64,000 nucleotides of DNA from positions 1,902,501-1,966,500 of the forward strand of contig NZ_CP146275.1 in the NCBI RefSeq assembly GCF_037044555.1. The letters are read 5' to 3'. The notes beneath the pieces were generated by a model that saw nothing but the letters and a program-made list of their open reading frames with translations, ran no database searches and was not told the DNA's origin. This DNA is from Pelagibacterium nitratireducens. GTDB taxonomy: Bacteria; Pseudomonadota; Alphaproteobacteria; Rhizobiales; Devosiaceae. This document shows, one piece after another, positions 1 through 8,301 of the stretch (positions are counted from its first letter, which is position 1; every line of letters starts with the position of its first letter). Both the position numbers and the translations under genes were made by a program.

Positions 1-1
1 C

Positions 2-34
2 GTCCGATGCAGACCGAGGCGGGCTGCATCGGAC
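2..34 (-). terminator. Hairpin downstream of the SDR gene
   Basis: A perfect 11-bp inverted repeat (GTCCGATGCAG at 2-12, CTGCATCGGAC at 24-34) lies 24 bases past the stop codon of the minus-strand SDR gene. The position fits a terminator for that gene. The T-tract, if any, would lie beyond the window edge, so this is inferred from the stem alone. Confidence 0.5.
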
Positions 35-58
35 TTGGTGGAGCGGCCGGGTCTTGAT

Positions 59-805
59 CTAGCCTTCCAGCGCAATTGCGTCGGCGCCTGCCGGAATGCG
101 CATCGGGGCCGAGGAGTCATTTGCCGCGTACCAGATGGCCTCAGCAACATCTGAAGACAATGTTCTGGGATCGGTCGAGGTCCGCATGGCCCCGATTATG
201 CCGTTGGCGAAATCGGCATAGGCCTCCGGGAACCCACCGTTTTCCTGCAGTCGCGAAAGGGCGGTGCTGCCAAAGCTGGTGCCGGGTGCGGAGCCGGGCA
301 GCACGATCTTGACCCCAATTCCAAAGGGAGCCAGTTCCAGCGCCAGAGACTCCGTGAAGGCGTTAACGGCGGCCTTGCTGGCAGTATAGGCCGAGAGCAG
401 CGGCAGCGGCTTCATCGTGACGCTGGAGGTCACGTTGATGATCAGTCCAGCTTTTCTTTCCCGAAACTGGGGCAAGACGGCGTCGATCATGCGCATTGTC
501 CCAAACGTATTCGTTTCGAACAGGGACCGGGTAACATCGATCGGCGTGCCTTCAAGGGCATTGAGCCAGCCGATCCCCGCATTGTTGACAAGCACGTCGA
601 TTGGCCCCGCCGCTTCGACGGCAGCGCGAACGCTCTCGTCACTGGTGACGTCGAGTGGCAGCACCACCAGTTGGTCCGACTCGGGGAGAAGGTTGCTCTG
701 AGGCGAGCGCATGGTCGCTATAACCTTCCAGCCACGGTCGAGAAAATATCTGGCGGTGTCCAGACCGAAGCCGGACGAGGAGCCGGTAATGAGCACGGTT
801 TTCAT
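59..805 (-). CDS. SDR family NAD(P)-dependent oxidoreductase
   Basis: A classical short-chain dehydrogenase/reductase of 248 residues. The Rossmann cofactor motif TGSSSGFG is at residues 7-14, NNAG at 74-77, the catalytic Ser in VTSS near 127 and YxxxK at Tyr140/Lys144. The start at 805 follows a good Shine-Dalgarno (AAGGATC); an upstream in-frame extension lacks SDR sequence and is rejected. It diverges from an AraC-type regulator across about 85 bp, which suggests that the regulator controls it. The substrate cannot be read from the sequence. Confidence 0.9.
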   Translation of the reverse strand: MKTVLITGSSSGFGLDTARYFLDRGWKVIATMRSPQSNLLPESDQLVVLPLDVTSDESVRAAVEAAGPIDVLVNNAGIGWLNALEGTPIDVTRSLFETNTFGTMRMIDAVLPQFRERKAGLIINVTSSVTMKPLPLLSAYTASKAAVNAFTESLALELAPFGIGVKIVLPGSAPGTSFGSTALSRLQENGGFPEAYADFANGIIGAMRTSTDPRTLSSDVAEAIWYAANDSSAPMRIPAGADAIALEG

Positions 806-841
806 GGGAGATCCTTTCACGGTGTTTTCGTGCCACTTATG

Positions 842-870
842 TGGACCGCGAGTTTGGGACGTACTATAAT
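842..870 (+). promoter_or_regulatory. Sigma-70 type promoter of the AraC-type gene
   Basis: A perfect TATAAT (865-870) lies 17 bp downstream of TGGACC (842-847, four of six matches to the -35 consensus) and 20 bp before the GTG start at 891. It lies in the short divergent region shared with the SDR gene, so the regulator's operator is probably here too. No operator motif is recognised. Confidence 0.5.
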
Positions 871-890
871 GGCGGATCCTAAATGCATTA

Positions 891-1826
891 GTGAGCGTCC
901 GATTGATCGATCCCCTTGCCGAAATCGTCAGCATGCTTCAACCGAGCTTGCCCTTCTCCAAGGCAGCGAGTGGATCGGGCAATTGGCGTGTGGACGGGGC
1001 GGGCGACGGAGGACCGTTCTTTGCAGTCATACTGGAAGGATCGGCACGGCTGGCGATCAATGGGCAGCCGGACGCCGAACTTGAGGAGAATGACTTTGTG
1101 CTCATTCCAGCTGCTTATCGGTTCACCATGTCGAGCAGTGTCGAGAGCCCCGATGACGGCGACGACCCGCTTCGGGTTACCAAGCTCGGGGACGAAACGC
1201 GTCATGGCGATCCGGTCGGCGTGCCCAATATGCGGGTTTTGATCGGGCGGCTGGACTTCGGGTCTCCCGATACATCCCTGGTTTTCGCGCTCCTGCCGAG
1301 CATGCTGCATGTGCGGGGGCAGGCGCGCTTGACCGCCCTTGTGCAAATGATCCGCGAGGAAGCCCAAGCTGACAGGCCCGCAAAGGAAATCGTGCTCGAA
1401 AGGCAATTGCAGCTGCTGTTGATCGAGGCGTTACGATCAGATGCGGCCGGGCTGGAAACGCCGGGTCTGCTGCGGGGCCTTGCCGATCCGCATCTCGGTC
1501 CGGCAATTCGGCAGATGCACGAGAACCCGGCCAAGGCGTGGACGATCGAGGAGTTGGCATCGGCAGCCATTCTGTCACGATCGGTATTTTTCGACCGATT
1601 CCAAAAGCAGACGGGCATGGCGCCCATGGAATATTTGCTGTCCTGGCGGATGGCCCTGGCCAAGGACATGCTCCGCCGCAAGGACGGAGGAATGAAAGAG
1701 ATCGCCAGACGCGTTGGCTATGGCTCAGCCAGCGCCTTCAGCGTTGCCTTTTCCCGCTTTGTCGGTGTTGCGCCGAGCAAGTATGCGGCTCCGATGCAAA
1801 CAGTCTCCGGGGCTCGTGCTCCATAG
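891..1826 (+). CDS. AraC family transcriptional regulator
   Basis: A 311-residue regulator. The N-terminal ~190 residues form a cupin-like sensing domain of the AraC_binding/cupin_6 kind. The C-terminal ~100 residues carry two helix-turn-helix units (first around WTIEELASAAILSRSVFF, second around MKEIARRVGYGSASAFSVAF), followed by the usual AraC ending APSKY. It starts with GTG at 891, 20 bp after a TATAAT box. The divergent SDR gene is its likeliest target, as is common for this regulator/SDR pairing; the effector is unknown. Confidence 0.9.
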   Translation: MSVRLIDPLAEIVSMLQPSLPFSKAASGSGNWRVDGAGDGGPFFAVILEGSARLAINGQPDAELEENDFVLIPAAYRFTMSSSVESPDDGDDPLRVTKLGDETRHGDPVGVPNMRVLIGRLDFGSPDTSLVFALLPSMLHVRGQARLTALVQMIREEAQADRPAKEIVLERQLQLLLIEALRSDAAGLETPGLLRGLADPHLGPAIRQMHENPAKAWTIEELASAAILSRSVFFDRFQKQTGMAPMEYLLSWRMALAKDMLRRKDGGMKEIARRVGYGSASAFSVAFSRFVGVAPSKYAAPMQTVSGARAP

Positions 1827-1867
1827 ACGGGCGGTTGGTATTGTCGAGGCCAGCACCGCCGGGCCCT

Positions 1868-2356
1868 TCAACCATGTGAGCCTGTCGGTGTCATTTCCGG
1901 CGTCCGGTTGGCAAGCAGGCCATCGACGCTCAGCCGACCGGCGCCATAGGCCATGAGGGCCAGAGCCATGGCTGCCCAGGGCAGGTGGAAGTTCGCCCAC
2001 CCTTCGGGGACGGTGAGCTGGATCACAGCGGTCATCAGCAAAATGCCCAAGGCCGCAAAGCGCGTGCCCAGTCCCAGGACCAAAAGGATGGGCAGAACGA
2101 TTTCACCGGTTGCGGCGAGATAGGCGGCAAGGGTGGGGAACGGGTAGGGGTAGGCGCCTCCGAGAATATGGAGCCGGAATTCCTGTCCGAACAGGAACGC
2201 CTGGCTCGGCGCGAGCATGAAGGGCGCGTCCCATTTGGTCAGGCCGGACCGAAAGAAGGGGACGGCAAGCGCGATGCGCAAGACCAGCAGTACCAGGGTT
2301 GCGGGAAGGCTGGCGATGAGCGCTTCGCTTCTGGCGATTATCGAACGCAGTGTCAT
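1868..2356 (-). CDS. DoxX family membrane protein of the bufferin operon
   Basis: A 162-residue integral membrane protein with about four hydrophobic segments and DoxX features (LRIALAVPFFRSGLTKW near the N-terminus, GEIVLPILLVLGLGTRFAALG in the middle). Its ATG overlaps the bufC stop codon (ATGA, 2353-2356), so it is translationally coupled as the last gene of the bufA1-bufB-bufC operon. DoxX proteins commonly close bufferin clusters. A redox or membrane-anchoring role is inferred only. It converges on the AraC-type gene with a 41-bp gap. Confidence 0.88.
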   Translation of the reverse strand: MTLRSIIARSEALIASLPATLVLLVLRIALAVPFFRSGLTKWDAPFMLAPSQAFLFGQEFRLHILGGAYPYPFPTLAAYLAATGEIVLPILLVLGLGTRFAALGILLMTAVIQLTVPEGWANFHLPWAAMALALMAYGAGRLSVDGLLANRTPEMTPTGSHG

Positions 2357-3107
2357 GCCTTATCCCCTTTCGAAGGCTTGAAGGCGCCCAGCGAGATCAG
2401 CCCGACAAGGGCGGAGCCGAGGTCGAAATCCGCATCGTTGGCCGATGCCGTTGCAGCGTCGCCAACGGTGGCGCCGGCCATTATGGCGCGGGCGAATTCG
2501 GCGTCCTCGTGGGGCAAGACCGTTACGACGACGTCGAGGCCGGGGCGGGCAATCAACACCGTCTCGGGGCCGGCCGACCCGAGCGCGGCGGGCGGTGTCT
2601 GCCGGTGCGCGTGCCATATCGAGCCGACGGGAAAGCGTGAGGTGACGAGCGCGCAAGCAGGATGCAGGGCAAGGCGGGATTGAAGGAGGTCGGACGGCTG
2701 CAGGTCGGCGAGCGCATCGACCGTCAGGACGGGATCGTCCGCAGCGTGGTACGCGCGGGTCCATGCGCATTCGAGCCGGGCGACATCGGAGAGGTAGGGA
2801 AGGAGGCTGCCGGCGGAAATTCGGCAATGAAATCGGGGAAGTTCTCGCCGTATTGGAACAGCATGGGCGATGAAGGTTTGGTCTGGCCGACAAAGACGCG
2901 GGCCATGGCGGTGAAAAATTCCTCGCCGACGAGCGCACGCACGACGGGAAACCCTTTGGTCAAGGCGGTCACGAGGCTGACGTGAACATTGTTGCGATAG
3001 ACGGCGAACCGCAGGGGGTCGTTCTGCCCGCCCTTGCTGGTCAGGCCCTGGGGCAGGGCTCTGGCGGGATCCTGCACCGCCTGGGCGAAGCGGGTCTGCG
3101 CGCTCAT
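2353..3107 (-). pseudogene. bufC: Frameshifted BufC/HvfC-type (DUF2063) partner of the MNIO enzyme
   Basis: Reading from ATG 3107 gives a DUF2063 N-terminal domain (FAVYRNNVHVSLVTALTKGFPVVRALVG is partly visible over residues 34-60). After EFPPAAS the frame runs into unrelated sequence and stops at 2724. Adding one base near 2798-2803 (minus-strand context CTCCTTCCCTACC, expected ...TTnCCCTAC) restores an uninterrupted frame through LPYLSDVARLE and on to the stop at 2353, about 251 residues, the normal family length. BufC-type proteins present the precursor to the MNIO enzyme. The ATG overlaps the bufB stop and the stop overlaps the doxX ATG. The defect could be a real mutation or a base-calling error. 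Confidence 0.8.
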
Positions 3108-3970
3108 TGTGCCGCGCTCCGCATACCGGGGAGAGCCTTGTCGAGCGCGGCCTGGGCCATACGGGCTTCGCTCATCAACGTGGGGAAGTCGGGCACGTCA
3201 TTGTCCCATTCCACAAGTGTGGCGATGGGGCCGGTGCGGCCGAGCGTATGGACATAAAGATCGAAGACGTCGGGCCGGACGGCCGATCCATGGGCGTCGA
3301 TCAGCAGACGCGCTCCGGCGCTGTCGAGCGTTTCGTCATAGCCGGCGAGATGGATTTCACCGACGAACTCGATGGGAAAGCGATCGATATACTCTTTGGG
3401 GTCCCAGCCGTGGTTGACCGATGAGACCATGACGTTGTTGACGTCGAGCAGCAGGCCGCAGCCGGTCCGTTCGGCGATGGCGGCGAGGAAATCGACCTCG
3501 TCGATGGTGCTTTCCTCGAACAGAAGATAGGTCGATGGATTTTCGAGCAGCATGGCAACGCCAAGCGTTTGCTGGACGTCATCGACATGAGCGCAAACCT
3601 GATCGAGCGTGCGGGCCGTGTAGGGAAGCGGCAGCAGATCGTTGAGATAGGCGCTGTCATGGGTCGACCAGGCGAGGTGTTCGGAAAATGAAGCGGGCCG
3701 ATAGGTCTCGATGAGATGCTTGAGGCGGGCAAGGTGGGCGCGGTCGAGATCGGTCTCCCCGCCGATCGACAGGCCGACGCCATGTAGGGAAAGTGGATAG
3801 GTCTGGGCGATGGCAGCCAGATAACGATGCGGCGCGCCGCCATCTCCCATGTAGTTTTCGGCATGGATTTCGAAAAAGCCGACCGGCGGACGGCCTTCGA
3901 GAATTTCCCCGTAATGCTCGGGCTTCAGGCCCACGCCGGCTTGCAGGGGGAGCGTATTGTAGCGGGTCAT
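3104..3970 (-). CDS. bufB: BufB, MNIO-family (DUF692) bufferin maturase
   Basis: A 288-residue multinuclear non-heme iron oxidase family protein (DUF692), a TIM barrel that modifies cysteines of a ribosomally made peptide. His/Glu/Asp-rich family motifs are visible in order: [58 protein letters not shown] and EWDNDVPDF. The start at 3970 (or ATG 3973) follows GGGAGG; the longer upstream reading is not MNIO-like. It lies 62 bp after bufA1 and its stop overlaps the bufC start (ATGA). Its predicted substrate is the BufA1 precursor next door. Confidence 0.92.
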   Translation of the reverse strand: MTRYNTLPLQAGVGLKPEHYGEILEGRPPVGFFEIHAENYMGDGGAPHRYLAAIAQTYPLSLHGVGLSIGGETDLDRAHLARLKHLIETYRPASFSEHLAWSTHDSAYLNDLLPLPYTARTLDQVCAHVDDVQQTLGVAMLLENPSTYLLFEESTIDEVDFLAAIAERTGCGLLLDVNNVMVSSVNHGWDPKEYIDRFPIEFVGEIHLAGYDETLDSAGARLLIDAHGSAVRPDVFDLYVHTLGRTGPIATLVEWDNDVPDFPTLMSEARMAQAALDKALPGMRSAAQ

Positions 3971-4032
3971 CATGGCCTCCCAGTCGTTTGGCGAGGGGAG
4001 CGCGGACAGTGCCGCGCTCCGATGGGTGCGGC

Positions 4033-4326
4033 TCAGGCGGGGATGTCGCGTTCGAGCGCTTCGAGGCTGCCCATGCGATCGCCCGGTAATTCCATGCTTT
4101 CGCATGTGCCCGAGGGCACCAGTGTCCAGGCGTTGCCCTGATAATCGACGGTGGAGGTGCCGGCGCAGGTGGTGCCGGGGCCGGCCGCGCAATCGTTCTG
4201 ACCGGCAAGCGAGACGCCGTAGCACTTGACCATATCGTCCTGAGCGATGGCCGGGGCAGTGCCCGCGGTTCCGAGAGCCGTCGCCAGCGATGCGGCGAGA
4301 GCGACTGAGGCTATGTTGCGGTTCAT
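4033..4326 (-). CDS. bufA1: Bufferin precursor BufA1 (DUF2282)
   Basis: A 97-residue secreted peptide precursor. A signal peptide ends around APAIAQ (residues 24-29). The short core has four cysteines at residues 35, 46, 54 and 75 in the family pattern [34 protein letters not shown]. Bufferins of this class have cysteines modified by the MNIO enzyme BufB and bind copper. The ATG at 4326 is preceded by AGGAAGGAC; a longer in-frame extension upstream lacks a ribosome site and would bury the signal peptide. First gene of the operon, with an ECF-type promoter about 56-80 bp upstream. Confidence 0.92.
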   Translation of the reverse strand: MNRNIASVALAASLATALGTAGTAPAIAQDDMVKCYGVSLAGQNDCAAGPGTTCAGTSTVDYQGNAWTLVPSGTCESMELPGDRMGSLEALERDIPA

Positions 4327-4381
4327 TGCAATGTCCTTCCTTTGGAGATCGAAGGCGCCGTTTTTGGCACCCGACGACTCA

Positions 4382-4407
4382 TTCGTTGGGACATCGAAGA
4401 TGGTTAC
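4382..4407 (-). promoter_or_regulatory. ECF (sigma-F type) promoter of the bufferin operon
   Basis: On the minus strand GTAACC (4407-4402) is followed by exactly 16 bases and then CGAA (4385-4382). As I recall it, this is the GTAACC-N16-CGAA motif described for the heavy-metal-responsive ECF sigma factor SigF of Caulobacter, which drives a bufferin-type operon there. The -10 element ends 55 bp before the bufA1 ATG, a sensible leader length. No ECF sigma gene is in the window, so the cognate factor must be elsewhere. Confidence 0.7.
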
Positions 4408-4468
4408 GGCCATGCGGCATCACGGTTCCGTGAACGCGCCCGGGGAGGTAGCGGCGTGGTCGGGGCGA

Positions 4469-5506
4469 CTACTCCTGCGCGCCGGCGTCATAAATGCCGA
4501 TGATATCGGCAAGCAGGTCATGAAGGCGATCGCGATGGCCGTTGCCGCCCGACGGGCTGTTGGGGTCGGAGGTCATGACGACGGTCAGGTCGAGATCGGG
4601 GACGATGTAGAGCATCTGGCCGCCATAGCCCCAAGCGTAAGAGACGTCATGGCCGGCCAATTCGGTCAAGAACCAGCCATAGCCATATCCGTGTCCGCCA
4701 AAGCGTGAGGTGGTGCGCTGTTGCCTGGATTGCTCGATCCAGTCTTCCGAGACGATCCGTTCGCCATCTTCCGTGACGCCGCCATTGCGGATCATTTCGC
4801 CGAAAGCCAGGAGTGAGAGTGGGGTCATGGCAAGCTCGTTGCCGCCGAGATAGATGCCCTGGGGGTCCTGATGCCAGCCGGTTATGGCAAAGCCGTCAAT
4901 GGGGCCGAGCCATTCGCGGGCGAGCTGGCGGGTGGAGGCGCCGCCCACATCGGTGAGGATGGCCGAGAGCAGATGGGTGGAGCCGGTCGAATAGACCATG
5001 GGGCCACCCGGTTCGGCGACGAAAGGCTGGGCGAGGGCAGTGCGCACCCAATTGGCGCTGGCGACCCAGCGCCCGTAATTGGCGCCGGACGTGGCTTGAA
5101 GGCCGGCCTGCATGGACATGAGGTGGCTCAGGGTGATCTCGTCGACGCGCGGGTCGGGATCGGAAGGCAGATCATCGGCAAGCAGTTCGGCGACCGGTTG
5201 GTCGGGACCGTCGAGCAGGCCCTTGTCGATGGCGATGCCGATCATTGTGGTGACGATGACCTTGGAGGCCGATTTGATATTGGTGGGATCGCTGGAGGTG
5301 TAACCGTTATAGCCGCGGTCGGCGATGAGTTCGCCGCCGCGGGAAACAGTGACGGTGCGGAGTGGTTCGAGGTCTCCGGCGGCCTCCAGCACGGGGGTCA
5401 GCGGGTCGGGGGATGTGGTTTCCTGTGCCCAGGCGGCGAGGGGGAAGGATATGGCAGCGGCCACGGCCAGAACCCGGGCGGGGCGAAGGAAGGTTGAAAT
5501 CGTCAT
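4469..5506 (-). CDS. Beta-lactamase family serine hydrolase (class C fold), secreted
   Basis: A 345-residue serine hydrolase of the class C beta-lactamase/esterase/D-aminopeptidase fold. A signal peptide is visible (LAVAAAISFPLAAWAQ). The catalytic SxxK is SASK in KSASKVIV, and the Tyr motif is YSTGS. A WGYGGQ segment stands where the third active-site motif is expected. The chosen start, ATG 5506, places the signal peptide at the N-terminus; the longer TTG start at 5560 is less likely. It lies upstream of bufA1 on the same strand but is separated by 142 bp containing a promoter, so it need not belong to that operon. The substrate is unknown. Confidence 0.85.
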   Translation of the reverse strand: MTISTFLRPARVLAVAAAISFPLAAWAQETTSPDPLTPVLEAAGDLEPLRTVTVSRGGELIADRGYNGYTSSDPTNIKSASKVIVTTMIGIAIDKGLLDGPDQPVAELLADDLPSDPDPRVDEITLSHLMSMQAGLQATSGANYGRWVASANWVRTALAQPFVAEPGGPMVYSTGSTHLLSAILTDVGGASTRQLAREWLGPIDGFAITGWHQDPQGIYLGGNELAMTPLSLLAFGEMIRNGGVTEDGERIVSEDWIEQSRQQRTTSRFGGHGYGYGWFLTELAGHDVSYAWGYGGQMLYIVPDLDLTVVMTSDPNSPSGGNGHRDRLHDLLADIIGIYDAGAQE

Positions 5507-5681
5507 GGAATGAAGGCCGCGCGCAAGAGTGGATATCCGTTCGGGCGATGTGTCGGGCAAGATGGGCTTTTGTGCGGCGTTGCGGGCAGGATGGCGATCA
5601 ACAAACCGGGAGGTGGGGGCAGGGGCAACACTCGAAAAGCAGTGCTTCTCTGCCCCTCAGGGCCTGGGAATCCCTCGTCCG

Positions 5682-5813
5682 TTATTTCTTGGGCTTTTTA
5701 TGCTCTCCAAGCTGAACGACACCTTTTAGCGAGGGCGCTGCTGCTATGGTTTTCTCTTTGACCTGTTTGGGCTTTTTCGCTTCGCGGTTTTTCCGCACCT
5801 GACCTTTGGCCAT
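5682..5813 (-). CDS. Small, highly basic conserved protein
   Basis: A 43-residue protein, MAKGQVRKNREAKKPKQ at the N-terminus and very Lys/Arg rich throughout, ending HKKPKK. ATG 5813 follows AAAGGACAG. Short proteins beginning MAKGQxRxNREAxKPK recur in Hyphomicrobiales genomes, but I know no function. The charge would suit nucleic-acid or ribosome binding, which is only a guess. A longer in-frame start is possible but has no good ribosome site. Confidence 0.7.
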   Translation of the reverse strand: MAKGQVRKNREAKKPKQVKEKTIAAAPSLKGVVQLGEHKKPKK

Positions 5814-5925
5814 GTCGCTGTCCTTTGAGCGCGCAAACATGATCGTTTGCGCCCGCGCAGCATCGCACGTTCCGGCCTCGGCCCCTATGGAAATTTGCAG
5901 CCTGCATGCAGCATATGCGCCAAGC

Positions 5926-5951
5926 AAAAAGGGCTCCCGAAGGAGCCCTTT
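5926..5951 (-). terminator. Rho-independent terminator of glnA
   Basis: A perfect 10-bp stem AAAGGGCTCC / GGAGCCCTTT (5928-5937 and 5942-5951) with a 4-base loop begins 24 bases past the glnA stop. On the minus strand it is followed by a run of T (complement of 5926-5930). Confidence 0.85.
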
Positions 5952-5974
5952 CCGTATGCGATTAACAGTGGCCC

Positions 5975-7384
5975 TCAGGCCGAGTAGTACATCTCGTACT
6001 CGACGGGGTGAGGGGTGTGTTCGAACTTGATCACTTCTTCCATCTTGAGGTCGATGTAGGAGTCGATGAAGTCGTCGTCCATCACGCCGCCGGCCTTGAG
6101 GAAGTCGCGGTCGGCCGAAAGGCTGTCCAGCGCTTCGCGCAGGGAGGCGGAAACGGTCGGGATGCCCTGGAGCTCTTCCTTGGGCAGCTCGTAGAGATCC
6201 TTGTCCATCGGGTCGCCCGGGTGGATCTTGTTCTTGATGCCGTCAAGGCCAGCCATGAGCAGCGCCGTGAAGGCGAGATAGGGATTGGCGAGCGGATCGG
6301 GGAAGCGGACTTCGACGCGCTTGGACTTCGGGCTCTGACCGAAGGGGATGCGGCACGAAGCGGACCGGTTGCGGGCCGAATAGGCCAGCAGCACGGGGGC
6401 CTCGAAGCCCGGCACCAGACGCTTGTAGGAGTTGGTGGTCGGGTTGGTGAAGGCGTTGATGGCCTTGGCGTGCTTGATGACGCCGCCGATGTAGTAAAGG
6501 CATTCCATCGACAGGCCAGCATATTCGTCGCCGGCGAAGAGCGGCTTGCCGTCTTTCCAGATCGACTGGTGGCAGTGCATGCCCGAGCCGTTGTCGCCGT
6601 AAACAGGCTTGGGCATGAAGGTTGCCGTCTTGCCGTAGGATTGGGCGACCTGCTGGACACCATACTTGTAGAGCAGGACGTGATCGGCAGCGGTGATCAT
6701 CGGAGCGAACTTGATGCCGAGTTCGTGCTGGGCGGAAGCCACTTCGTGGTGGTGCTTTTCAACGACCACGCCCATCGCGGCAAGCGCTTCGAGCATTTCA
6801 CCGCGGATGTCCTGGGCGCTATCGACCGGCGGAACCGGGAAGTAGCCCTTCTTGAGTCCGACGTGGTGGCCGGTGTTGCCGCCCTCGTAATCGGCGTCCG
6901 AGTTGGAGCCGAGTTCGGAGGAATCAACCTGGAAACCGACCTTGTAGGTCGAGGTCGAATATTTCACATCGTCGAACAGGAAGAATTCGGGTTCGGGACC
7001 GAAACCGACGAAATCGCCAACGCCGGAGGTCTTGACGAAGGCCTCGGCCTTCTTGGCGATCGAGCGCGGATCACGATTGTAGGGCTGGTAGGTCGCCGGC
7101 TCGAGAATGTCGCAGTTCACGCACAGGGTGGGCGCCGAAAAGAACGGATCGACATAGGCCGAATCGTTGTCGGGCATAAGGACCATGTCGGATTCGTTGA
7201 TGGCCTTCCAGCCAGCGATCGAGGAGCCGTCGAACATGACGCCTTCTTCGAACATGTCGGCATCGACAACCGATGCGTCCATGGTGACATGCTGAAGCTT
7301 GCCGCGCAGGTCGGTGAAGCGAAGGTCAACGTATTTGATGCCTTCGTCCTTGATCTTTTGCATAAGATCGTTTGCTGAGCTCAT
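5975..7384 (-). CDS. glnA: Type I glutamine synthetase
   Basis: A 469-residue GlnA that makes glutamine from glutamate, ammonia and ATP. Full family length with the core motifs [18 protein letters not shown], the ATP/ammonia region [29 protein letters not shown] and the Arg-rich loop [12 protein letters not shown]. The adenylylation-site tyrosine is present ([10 protein letters not shown], Tyr398), so it is the GlnE-regulated GS-I-beta form. ATG 7384 follows GGGGATC. It lies 97 bp downstream of glnB and is probably co-transcribed from the sigma-54 promoter ahead of glnB. Confidence 0.98.
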   Translation of the reverse strand: MSSANDLMQKIKDEGIKYVDLRFTDLRGKLQHVTMDASVVDADMFEEGVMFDGSSIAGWKAINESDMVLMPDNDSAYVDPFFSAPTLCVNCDILEPATYQPYNRDPRSIAKKAEAFVKTSGVGDFVGFGPEPEFFLFDDVKYSTSTYKVGFQVDSSELGSNSDADYEGGNTGHHVGLKKGYFPVPPVDSAQDIRGEMLEALAAMGVVVEKHHHEVASAQHELGIKFAPMITAADHVLLYKYGVQQVAQSYGKTATFMPKPVYGDNGSGMHCHQSIWKDGKPLFAGDEYAGLSMECLYYIGGVIKHAKAINAFTNPTTNSYKRLVPGFEAPVLLAYSARNRSASCRIPFGQSPKSKRVEVRFPDPLANPYLAFTALLMAGLDGIKNKIHPGDPMDKDLYELPKEELQGIPTVSASLREALDSLSADRDFLKAGGVMDDDFIDSYIDLKMEEVIKFEHTPHPVEYEMYYSA

Positions 7385-7472
7385 AATAGATCCCCAGAAA
7401 TTGGTGTTTGAAGTTTATGCCTGCGCTTAAAACGTCCGGGAGGAGTTTGTCGCGCGCCTGACTTGGTTTCAC

Positions 7473-7895
<423 letters not shown>

Positions 7896-8100
7896 TCAGT
7901 GCTGCGAAAACAAAGGGTTGTATGGATAAACGAAACCGTTTTGTTATGTCTTCTGTATGGCTATCGGTCAAAATATGGGCAATATGCCTATATAATGAGC
8001 ATTTCCGATGCTGATGGCGCGATGCCGTTTGGACGCATCATGGAACAGGATGGCGTGGCACGCAAACGCAGGGGAACGCGGGCCCCGAACCAATGAGGCT

Positions 8101-8129
8101 TTGACTGCAATGAGAAGTTGGGCTAGGAC
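8101..8129 (+). promoter_or_regulatory. Promoter of tRNA-Leu
   Basis: TTGACT at 8101-8106, a 17-bp spacer, then TAGGAC at 8124-8129, 33 bp before the tRNA. The same layout (TTGAC-N17-TAa) precedes the other two tRNA genes in this window, which supports it despite a weak -10. Confidence 0.45.
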
Positions 8130-8162
8130 GCGTGCCAACTCGACGCCGGGCGTACGAGATGC

Positions 8163-8247
8163 GCGGGTGTGGCGGAACTGGCAGACGCACTGGATTTAGG
8201 TTCCAGCGCCGCAAGGCGTGGAGGTTCGACTCCTCTCACCCGCACCA
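8163..8247 (+). tRNA. tRNA-Leu (anticodon TAG)
   Basis: 85 bases including the encoded CCA. The acceptor stem GCGGGTG pairs with CACCCGC (8237-8243). The anticodon arm CTGGA-TTTAGGT-TCCAG carries TAG, and the long variable arm is class II as expected for leucine. Confidence 0.95.
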
Positions 8248-8301
8248 AATTCTGCGCCGGCTTCCAACACGATTTACGAAAATACGGGATCGATACGCAA
8301 A

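Noticed and set aside
4033..4413. Longer version of bufA1 starting at 4413
   Set aside because: It would place 29 residues before the signal peptide and overlap the ECF promoter's -10 region; the ATG at 4326 has AGGAAGGAC.
6008..7378. 456-codon open frame on the strand opposite glnA
   Set aside because: Long antisense frames are common over GC-rich genes; it has no ribosome site or family sequence, while glnA is unmistakable.
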